Shown here: in pieces, positions 57,540-64,000 of the stretch | Layout of the letters: each line of letters opens with the position of its first letter | How positions within the stretch are numbered: position 1 is the stretch's first letter | Notes under the pieces: model-generated | The model's input: the letters and a program-made list of their open reading frames with translations, nothing else | What the model was told of the DNA's origin: nothing | Databases searched by the model: none | Program-made: the position numbers and the translations under genes | Source of the DNA: Streptomyces sp. NBC_01381 | GTDB taxonomy: Bacteria > Actinomycetota > Actinomycetes > Streptomycetales > Streptomycetaceae | Reading direction: 5' to 3' | DNA: 64,000 nt | Assembly: GCF_026340305.1 (NCBI RefSeq) | Contig: NZ_JAPEPI010000002.1 | Location: forward strand, 3,100,001 to 3,164,000

Positions 57540-59185
57540 AGGTCGCCGAAGCGGTCGGGCGGGCCCTGGTCGCGGCCGGGGTCGGCCAGGTCTTCGGCGT
57601 GGTGGGCTCCGGCAACTTCCACGTCACCAACGCGATGGTGGCGGCGGGCGCGAGGTTCGTCGCGGCGCGCCACGAGGGCGGCGCCGCCACCATGGCCGAC
57701 GCGTACGCGCGCGTGCGGGGCGCCGTGACCGCGGTCAGCGTGCACCAGGGGTGCGGGTTCACCAACGCCCTCACCGGGATCGGCGAGGCCGCCAAGAGCC
57801 GCACGCCCCTCGTCGTGCTCGCGGCGGAGGCGTCCAACCCCCGCTCCAACTTCCATGTAGATCAAGGGGCGTTGGCGCAGGCGGTCGGCGCGCGCAGTGC
57901 CCGTGTGACGTCGGCGGCCGACGCCGTCGCGCAGGCGACCGCCGCCGTGCGCCGTGCCGCCCAAGAGCGGTGCACGGTCGTGCTGAACCTTCCGCTCGAC
58001 GTACAAGCATTGGACGTTCCGGACGCGGACCGGACCCTGGCCGCCGTGGTGCCGCCGCCCCCGCGCCCCGCCGTCGCACCCGCCGACGACGACATCTCGG
58101 CCCTCGCCGGGATCCTCGCGCACGCCGAGCGCCCGGTCTTCGTCGCCGGACGCGGCGCGCGCGGGCCCGGCTGCCGCCAGGCCCTTGAGGCGCTCGCCGA
58201 GCGCTGCGGCGCGCTGCTCGCGACGTCGGCGGTGGCCCGCGGCCTGTTCCAGGGCAACCCGTGGTCGCTCGATGTGGCGGGCGGGTTCTCGTCGCCGCTC
58301 GCCGCCGAGCTGATCCAGGGCGCCGACGTGATCGTGGCCCTGGGCTGTTCGCTCACCATGTGGACGACGCGGCACGGCCGGCTCATCGGCACGGACACGA
58401 CCCTGGTCCAGGTCGACGACGACCCCACGGCGCTCGGCGCACACCGCCCCGTCCATCTCGGGGTCACCGGCGACGTGCTCCTGACGGTGCGGCAGACGCT
58501 CACCGCGCTGGGGGACGGCGGCGGCCGCGGCTACCGCACCCCCGCCACCGCCGAAGCGCTCGCCGCGCGACTCAACTGGCGCGACCTCCCGTACGACGAC
58601 ACCGGCACCCGGGACCGCATCGACCCGCGGACGCTCAGCATCGCCCTCGACGGCATCCTCCCCGCGCAGCGCGTGATCGGCGTCGACTCGGGCAACTTCA
58701 TGGGCTACCCGACGATGTACCTGTCCGTCCCCGACGAGCAGGGCCTGTGCTTCACGCAGGGCTTCCAGTCCGTCGGCCTCGGACTCGCCACCACGATCGG
58801 CGCGGCTCTGGCCCGCCCGGACCGTCTCGCGGTGGCCGCGCTCGGCGACGGCGGGGCGCTGATGAGTGCCGTCGAACTCGACACGGTGCGCAGGCTCGGA
58901 CTGCCGATGGTGGTCGTGGTCTACAACGACGACGCGTACGGCGCGGAGGTGCACCACTTCGGCCCGGACGGATTCCCCCTCGGCACGGTCGAGTTCCCGC
59001 CCACCGACATCGCCGCGGTGGCCCGAGGCTATGGCTTCGAGGCGGTGACCGTGCGCACGCCCGCCGACCTGAAGGCCGTACAGGACTGGGTCGTCGGCCC
59101 GCGCACCGCACCGCTGCTCATCGACGCCAAGGTGGTGCGGGAGCACGGGGCATGGTGGCTGGAGGAGGCGTTCCGCGGACACTGA
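57536..59185 (+). CDS. Thiamine diphosphate-dependent enzyme (acetolactate synthase-like)
   Basis: 549 residues with the three domains of this superfamily. The N-terminal catalytic Glu lies in FVAARHEGGAATMADAYARV; the central domain has the VFVAGRGARGPG motif; the ThDP/Mg site is in LGDGGALMSAVELDTVRRLG followed by NDDAYGAEVHHFG. It could be a decarboxylase, a carboligase or a hydrolase of cyclic diketones. It is separate from ilv genes and tightly coupled to a cyclase-family hydrolase, so a housekeeping acetolactate synthase role is unlikely. GTG start with 4-bp overlap. Confidence 0.88.
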   Translation: MKVAEAVGRALVAAGVGQVFGVVGSGNFHVTNAMVAAGARFVAARHEGGAATMADAYARVRGAVTAVSVHQGCGFTNALTGIGEAAKSRTPLVVLAAEASNPRSNFHVDQGALAQAVGARSARVTSAADAVAQATAAVRRAAQERCTVVLNLPLDVQALDVPDADRTLAAVVPPPPRPAVAPADDDISALAGILAHAERPVFVAGRGARGPGCRQALEALAERCGALLATSAVARGLFQGNPWSLDVAGGFSSPLAAELIQGADVIVALGCSLTMWTTRHGRLIGTDTTLVQVDDDPTALGAHRPVHLGVTGDVLLTVRQTLTALGDGGGRGYRTPATAEALAARLNWRDLPYDDTGTRDRIDPRTLSIALDGILPAQRVIGVDSGNFMGYPTMYLSVPDEQGLCFTQGFQSVGLGLATTIGAALARPDRLAVAALGDGGALMSAVELDTVRRLGLPMVVVVYNDDAYGAEVHHFGPDGFPLGTVEFPPTDIAAVARGYGFEAVTVRTPADLKAVQDWVVGPRTAPLLIDAKVVREHGAWWLEEAFRGH

Positions 59186-59203
59186 GTGCGCGGCGTGCGG
59201 CGC

Positions 59204-61465
59204 CTAACGCCCGCCGGCCTCCGCCTTTTCCTCCTCCTCGCCCTCGGCGTCGATGTGCGGGAGCACCCGGTCAAGCCACCGCGGGGTCCACCAGGCGGCC
59301 TTCCCCAGCAGGGTCATGACGGCGGGCACCAGCAGCAGGCGGACCACGGTGGCGTCGATGAGTACGCTCGCGGCCAGGCCGAGGCCCAGCATCTTCACCA
59401 CGATGTTGTCGCTGATGATGAACGCGGCGAAGACGCTGACCATGATCAGTGCGGCGCAGGTGATGACCCGTGCAGTGATCTCCAGGGCGTGGGCGACGCT
59501 CGCCCGGGGATCCCGGGTGCGCAGCCAGGCCTCGCGGACCCGGGAGAGCAGGAAGATCTCGTAGTCCATGCTCAGGCCGAAGACGATCGCGAACATCATC
59601 ATCGGTACGTAGCTCTCGATCGGGACCTTTCCCGAGACGCCGAGCGACGGACCGCCCCAGCCCCACTGGAAGACGGCCACCACGACTCCGTAGGACGCCG
59701 CGATCGACAGGACGTTGAGTACGGCGGCCTTGACCGCGACGAGCAGCCCGCGGAACACGGTGAGGATGACGAGGAAGGCCAGGCCCACCACCACCGCGAT
59801 GATCAGCGGCAGCTTCTTGGAGACGATCTCCATGAAGTCGCCCTGCGCGGCGGTCGTCCCCGTGACGTACGTCTGCGCGCTGGTCCCCGACACCGCCTGC
59901 GGCAGCACGTCGTCGGTGAGCCGGTTGAGCAGGTCCGTCGTCCGCTCGTCCTGCGGGGCGGCGACGGAGTAGGCCGTCGAGATCAGCACGTCGCCGTCCG
60001 ATGTGGGCTGGAGCGGGGTGATCACGGCCGCGTCCGGCACATTGGTGAGGGCCTTCTGCGCCTGGGTCTCCAGCGACTGTCTGTCGTTCTGTGGCACGTC
60101 GCTCTGGTCGATGACGAGGGTCATCGGGCCGTTCGAGCCGGGCCCGAAGGCGTCGGACATCAGGTCGAAGGCGCGCCGGTCGGTGAAGGACTTCGGGTCC
60201 GCCCCGTCGCCGATGTGCCCCAGCTGGAGGGAGAAGACCGGGATCGACAGGACGGCGAGCACGACGACGCCGCCGCCCAGGAACCACCAGGGCCGCCGCT
60301 CCACGCGCTGCGCGTAGCGGTGCCAGGTGCCCTGTGCCGTCGCCCCCGGCTCGGCGTTCGTCTCGGCCACGGGGGTCCGCACGCGCAGCTTGTCGATCCG
60401 CCGGCCGATGAGGCCGAGCAGCGCCGGGACCAGCGTCAGTGCGCCCAGTACGGCCGTGACGACGGTGACCGCGGCGGCAAGCCCCAGCTTGCCGATGAAC
60501 GAGATCCCTGAGACCCACAGGCCGGACAGGGCGATGATCACCGTGCATCCGGAGACCAGTACGGCCCGGCCGCTGGTCGCCACCGCGTGCCCGGCCGCCG
60601 TCGAGGGGTCCTGGGTGAGCAGGTTCTGGCGGTGGCGGGTGACCAGGAAGAGCGCGTAGTCGATCCCGACGCCGAGCCCGATCATCGTCGCAAGGGTCGG
60701 CGAGACCGTGGCGAAGGTGAACGCGGCCGCAAGCAGCCCCAGGCAGGCCAGGCCGCAGATCACGCTGATCAGCGCGGTCACCAGGGGCAGCAGCGCGGCG
60801 AGCACACTGCCGAAACCGATCAGCAGGACCACGATCGCCACACCGAATCCGATGGCTTCGCTCGTCCGGTCGTCCGGCTCCGGCCGGGCCAGCTCGCCCA
60901 GCGGGCCGCCGTACTCCACCTCCACGCCGGCGGCACGCAGCGGCTGGACGGCGTTGTCGACGCCGTCCAGATAGTCGTCGCCGAGCGTGGAGGGCTGCAC
61001 GTCGAAACGGACGGTGATGTATCCCGTCTTGCCGTCGGAGGACAGCGGCCCCACGTTGGGCGTGCCGGCGGGCTGCTGCTGCGCGGGCAGCGGGCTCTGC
61101 GCGGACAGCACATGGGGGAGCTTCTGCAGACTGCCGACGGCCGAGCCGACCTGGCTGCTCAGGTCGCTGAGCGACTTGGCCGAATCGTGCAGCACGACCT
61201 GCGCGCTGTAGCCGCCGGCCGCGGGCTCATGCGCCTTGAGCACGTCGAGGCCCTGCTCGGACTGGGTTCCGGGCAGGGAGAAGTCGTCGGAGTACTCGCC
61301 GCCCAGTTTTCCGTTCAGAACCTGCAGGCCGACGAGAGCGGCCAGCCACACCACGATGACGATCACGCAGTGGCGGGCGCACCACTGCCCGGTCCTGCGG
61401 AGCCGGCCCCCGCGCGGCGGCGGGCCCACAGGTGACCCCTCGGTCGGGCTGTGCGGCAGGGACAT
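59204..61465 (-). CDS. MMPL-family (RND-type) transporter
   Basis: 753 residues, twelve predicted helices arranged as two repeats, each with one helix, a large extracytoplasmic loop and five helices. Conserved family stretches: TMIGLGVGIDYALFLVTRHR in the first half and MMFAIVFGLSMDYEIFLLSR in the second, carrying the proton-relay Asp-Tyr pairs. MMPL proteins export lipids, siderophores or drugs. GGGAG lies 6 bases before the ATG. It is convergent with the ThDP gene (18-base gap). The C-terminal tail is acidic (EGEEEEKAEAG). Substrate unknown. Confidence 0.92.
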   Translation of the reverse strand: MSLPHSPTEGSPVGPPPRGGRLRRTGQWCARHCVIVIVVWLAALVGLQVLNGKLGGEYSDDFSLPGTQSEQGLDVLKAHEPAAGGYSAQVVLHDSAKSLSDLSSQVGSAVGSLQKLPHVLSAQSPLPAQQQPAGTPNVGPLSSDGKTGYITVRFDVQPSTLGDDYLDGVDNAVQPLRAAGVEVEYGGPLGELARPEPDDRTSEAIGFGVAIVVLLIGFGSVLAALLPLVTALISVICGLACLGLLAAAFTFATVSPTLATMIGLGVGIDYALFLVTRHRQNLLTQDPSTAAGHAVATSGRAVLVSGCTVIIALSGLWVSGISFIGKLGLAAAVTVVTAVLGALTLVPALLGLIGRRIDKLRVRTPVAETNAEPGATAQGTWHRYAQRVERRPWWFLGGGVVVLAVLSIPVFSLQLGHIGDGADPKSFTDRRAFDLMSDAFGPGSNGPMTLVIDQSDVPQNDRQSLETQAQKALTNVPDAAVITPLQPTSDGDVLISTAYSVAAPQDERTTDLLNRLTDDVLPQAVSGTSAQTYVTGTTAAQGDFMEIVSKKLPLIIAVVVGLAFLVILTVFRGLLVAVKAAVLNVLSIAASYGVVVAVFQWGWGGPSLGVSGKVPIESYVPMMMFAIVFGLSMDYEIFLLSRVREAWLRTRDPRASVAHALEITARVITCAALIMVSVFAAFIISDNIVVKMLGLGLAASVLIDATVVRLLLVPAVMTLLGKAAWWTPRWLDRVLPHIDAEGEEEEKAEAGGR

Positions 61466-61588
61466 GCTGGCTCCCGGAGGCGTCGATCACTGCCGATTCA
61501 ACGCAATGCCGGCGCTCTCGGCACCCAGGGGCGGGGAAACGGGTGATTCAGCTTCCCCGGGGATCACCACGGCTGGTTTCCCGGAGGA

Positions 61589-62140
61589 CTACCAAGGCTG
61601 GTCCGGAGACCCGTCGGCCTCAAGCCCCCAGCACAACAGCCGCCGCGCGCCCGCCGCGTCCCCGGCCCGCTCGCGCAGCCCCGCAAGCCAGCCAAGGGCC
61701 CGGGTGCTCCCGGCGTCCGCGGCCCGCCGGTACAGCCGTTCCGCGCCGCGGACGTCCCCGGTGGCCGCGCGTGACTCCCCAAAGCGCGTCAGCAAAAAGG
61801 GATGTCCGTTGTCGATCACCCGCTGGTACAGCCGCTCCACGGCTCGGACGTCCCCGGCCCGCTCGTATCGCTGTGCCAGATGCGCCAGCGCCCGTGTGTC
61901 TCTGTGGTCGTCGAGGGCCCGCAGATATATCCGCTCCGAGCCGCGGAGATCTCCGGCCTTCTCGCACGGTTCCGCCAGAGGCAGCAGATTCGGCACGAAC
62001 CCGAAGGACTTGGCCGTTTCTACGATCGATGCCTCCGCCCCTTCGATGTCGCCGGCCCGCTCCAGCTGTTGCGCCAGCCAGCCGAGGGCCTGGGAGTTCC
62101 GGGCGCCGCGGGCCAGCGCGGTCAGTGCTTCAGGCAGCAT
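61589..62140 (-). CDS. Tetratricopeptide-like repeat protein (short)
   Basis: 183 residues composed almost wholly of ~35-residue helical repeats, e.g. ALAHLAQRYERAGDVRAVER and RFGESRAATGDVRGAERLYR, with the pattern LA-x-x-x-E-x-A-G-D-x-x-x-A-E-x-x-Y. Similar but much longer repeat proteins are frequent in Streptomyces, so this may be a shortened member. It probably mediates protein contacts in the cytoplasm. No enzymatic domain. Confidence 0.75.
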   Translation of the reverse strand: MLPEALTALARGARNSQALGWLAQQLERAGDIEGAEASIVETAKSFGFVPNLLPLAEPCEKAGDLRGSERIYLRALDDHRDTRALAHLAQRYERAGDVRAVERLYQRVIDNGHPFLLTRFGESRAATGDVRGAERLYRRAADAGSTRALGWLAGLRERAGDAAGARRLLCWGLEADGSPDQPW

Positions 62141-62250
62141 CCTCGCCCACCCTCCTGAGCGGTCCGATCAGCCCCGGGGAGCGCCCTGTGCCACCGAGGC
62201 CCGACACGTTTCATTTCATCAGACACGAACCTCTGGCGACTCCGGTTCCG

Positions 62251-62901
62251 CTATGCCACCGGCGAGTACCGGATCGCGGAGATGTCGAACTGCAGCCGCA
62301 CCTTCTCGCTCACCATGGTGCCGCCCGCCTCCAGACGCTGGTTGTAGACCAGGCCCCAGTCGGTGCGGTCGATGGTGGTGGTGCCGTCGAAGCCGGCCCG
62401 CTCGTAGCCGAACGGGTCCACGACCGAACCGAGGTAGTCGAGTTGCAGCTCGACGGGCCGGGCGATCCCGCGGATGGTCAGGTCCCCCGCCATGCGGAAG
62501 GTCTCTCCGCCCTCATGGACGGTGGAGGTGCTGCGGAAGGCCATCTCCGGGTGGCGGCGCGCGTCGAAGAAGTCGGCGCCTATGAGGTGTGCGTCCCGCT
62601 GCTCAACCCCCGTGTCGACGCTGCCGACCTGGATGACGATCTCGGCACTCGACGCGGCGGGCCGGTCGCCGTCGAAGTGCAGCGTGCTCGTGTAGTCGGC
62701 GAAGGCGCCGCGCACCGTCGTGACCATCGCGTGCCGCACGGAGAATCCGATGCGGCTGTGCGGCCGGTCGATGGTCCACTCGCCCGTCAGCGCACGCAGC
62801 GCCGGGTCAAGTGCCGCACCGGCGCCGGAGGAAGGGGTTCTGGGGCCGAAAGACGGCGTCGGCTCGAGGGTCGCGGTCTGGCGACGGCTGAAGATACCCA
62901 T
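62251..62901 (-). CDS. YceI-family polyisoprenoid-binding protein
   Basis: 216 residues. The lipocalin-like YceI domain starts at GEWTIDRPHSRIGFSVRHAM and includes VQVGSVDTG-type strand IVIQVGSVDTGVEQRDAHLI, FFDARRHPEMAFRSTSTVHE and LTIRGIARPVELQLDYLGSV. An N-terminal ~40-residue low-complexity segment replaces a signal peptide, so it is probably cytoplasmic, as in other actinobacterial members. AAGGAG is present about 11 bases before the ATG. Confidence 0.92.
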   Translation of the reverse strand: MGIFSRRQTATLEPTPSFGPRTPSSGAGAALDPALRALTGEWTIDRPHSRIGFSVRHAMVTTVRGAFADYTSTLHFDGDRPAASSAEIVIQVGSVDTGVEQRDAHLIGADFFDARRHPEMAFRSTSTVHEGGETFRMAGDLTIRGIARPVELQLDYLGSVVDPFGYERAGFDGTTTIDRTDWGLVYNQRLEAGGTMVSEKVRLQFDISAIRYSPVA

Positions 62902-63116
62902 AATGTCGTCGTCTCCTTAGGATTGATCACTCCGTGTTATCACGGCGGAGACTTGCTTTACGGAGAGAGATGGGAGGTCTCGTCCGGGTTCCATGCCCCT
63001 GACTGCAAAGATGCACAAGATCGACACGGATGTGAATGCACGGGTGGGTGGCCTGACATCACACAGGGTCACGGTGGTGCTGTGTCAACTCCCGTCGGCG
63101 GCAGACGAGTCCGCGC

Positions 63117-63404
63117 TCACCGGGGAGGTCTGCTGCTTGTTCCCGCGGAAGCGACCGGCCCCCATCCGGACGCTCGGGTCCAGCCCGCCCGTCCCTGGGC
63201 GGCTCTCTGCTTCGTACGCATCGTCGCCATGGCCATCAGGGCGATTGCGGCGGGCGACAGCAGGCCGACGGTGACGGAGAAGCCGTAGCCTTCGGGCGGC
63301 CAGTGCGGGGCGAGGCCGGCCCGCAGGGGAGCGGCTTCTGCTCCTGTCGCGGCCGCGGAGTGCGCGGCTCCACTTGTCGTCTGGGTGCGGCCGCGACATT
63401 CCAC
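63117..63404 (-). CDS. Possible small membrane protein
   Basis: 95 residues from a GTG without a clear ribosome-binding site. The middle reads WPPEGYGFSVTVGLLSPAAI then ALMAMATMRTKQRA, a single plausible transmembrane helix followed by positive charges. The C-terminus is low-complexity. It may be the end of a larger decayed gene or a chance frame. The ~215 bases between it and the YceI start show nothing else. Confidence 0.35.
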   Translation of the reverse strand: MECRGRTQTTSGAAHSAAATGAEAAPLRAGLAPHWPPEGYGFSVTVGLLSPAAIALMAMATMRTKQRAAQGRAGWTRASGWGPVASAGTSSRPPR

Positions 63405-63493
63405 CACGCCGCTGCCGGGCTCGACCGGGGGCCGGCTCCTGGTGCTGCGTACCGTCGTCGTATCGTCCCCGGCCACGCAGAAAGGCATGGCGC

Positions 63494-63994
63494 ATGAGCA
63501 GCAGTACCTCGCCCGCGGAGCGGCCCGAGAGGCCCGAGCGGGCCTTCCCCACGCCGCACGGGCTCGTCGGCGTAGGAGTCGTCGTCCTCGACGCGAGCGG
63601 GCGCGTGCTGCTCGGGCTCGGGCACGACGGGCGCTGGGAGTTGCCGGGCGGCAAGGTCGACCCCGGCGAGAGCTTCGAGGACGCGGCGGTGCGTGAACTG
63701 GCCGAGGAGACCGGCCTGTCGGCGGATGCGAAGGATGTCCGGATCGGCGCGTTCTTCGTGGACGGGGAGCGCGGTGTGACCCGGGTGACGGCCGGAGCAC
63801 TCGTGACGACGGCTTCAGGTGCCCCGGCCGCGGTGCGCGAGCCGGACAAGATCGAGCGGTGGGCCTGGTTCGCGCCCCGGGACGTACCCTCCGAGCTCTT
63901 CGCGCCGTCGGCCGCCGTACTGCTCGGATGGCGGCCGGAACTGGGCGTGGCAGCGTCCGGTGCGTTCCACCGCTATCCCACTGCCGCCGGGTGA
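63494..63994 (+). CDS. NUDIX hydrolase
   Basis: 166 residues. The Nudix box GGKVDPGESFEDAAVREL continuing AEETGL is complete, with all catalytic acids. The fold begins LVGVGVVVLDASGRVLLGLG. It hydrolyses a nucleoside diphosphate linked to another moiety; MutT-like nucleotide-pool sanitation or nucleotide-sugar hydrolysis are the usual roles. AAAGG stands upstream of the ATG. A terminator or downstream partner would be outside the window. Confidence 0.92.
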   Translation: MSSSTSPAERPERPERAFPTPHGLVGVGVVVLDASGRVLLGLGHDGRWELPGGKVDPGESFEDAAVRELAEETGLSADAKDVRIGAFFVDGERGVTRVTAGALVTTASGAPAAVREPDKIERWAWFAPRDVPSELFAPSAAVLLGWRPELGVAASGAFHRYPTAAG

Positions 63995-64000
63995 CGTCAC

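Noticed and set aside
63117..63849. Larger minus-strand frames opposite the NUDIX gene
   Set aside because: They overlap a clear NUDIX gene on the plus strand and are Arg/Ser-rich; only the small hydrophobic segment before it was kept as a weak call.

Overview
The window looks like a Streptomyces chromosome segment. GC is very high, GTG starts are frequent, neighbouring genes often share 4-bp stop/start overlaps (ATGA/GTGA), and TTA codons are rare. The gene families also fit: a conservon, PhoX-like and VOC proteins, and LacI-controlled sugar loci. No rRNA, complete tRNA, CRISPR array, integrase or intact transposase was found.

Layout. 1-2.8 kb is the right edge of an NRPS cluster: the end of a thioesterase-like domain and two paralogous cytochromes P450. 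2.9-9.3 kb holds a divergent GT39 glycosyltransferase and a four-gene operon (lipoprotein, peptidoglycan-binding adaptor, MacAB-type ABC exporter). 9.3-19.2 kb mixes intact genes (M9 collagenase, a glycoside hydrolase-like protein, a bile-acid-type symporter, a VOC protein) with many gene remnants: fucosidase/discoidin, IS3, tRNA-Pro, NUDIX and SDR. 19.3-23.2 kb encodes a secreted amidase, a Tat-exported PhoX-like protein and an MBL-fold hydrolase. 23.1-32.4 kb is a molybdenum/purine module: PucR regulator, two-gene xanthine-dehydrogenase-type hydroxylase, ModABC molybdate importer and two molbindin proteins. 32.6-35.6 kb has a methyltransferase fragment, MarR, a second-type enolase and an ISL3 remnant.

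35.6-42.5 kb is the most interesting locus. A complete conservon (histidine-kinase-like ATPase, roadblock protein, DUF742, GTPase, EXXR-less CYP157-type P450) is followed by a short leader ORF that contains an intrinsic terminator, then a DMATS-type indole prenyltransferase and a tryptophanase. Three of these genes carry the rare TTA codon, so the set is probably bldA-dependent. I read it as a signal-gated prenylindole pathway.

42.5-44.3 kb has a second tRNA-Pro remnant, a LmbE-type deacetylase and a broken ThuA gene. 44.3-53.8 kb is a LacI-controlled galactan-use locus: importer, GH42 beta-galactosidase, GH43 with a ricin-type module, and a GH5 enzyme. Three matching palindromic operators tie its two transcription units together. 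54-64 kb contains a PhyH/AraC pair, a secreted repeat protein, a cyclase/ThDP-enzyme pair, an MMPL transporter, a TPR protein, a YceI protein and a NUDIX hydrolase.

All functions are inferred by reading motifs and family resemblance; no database search was run.
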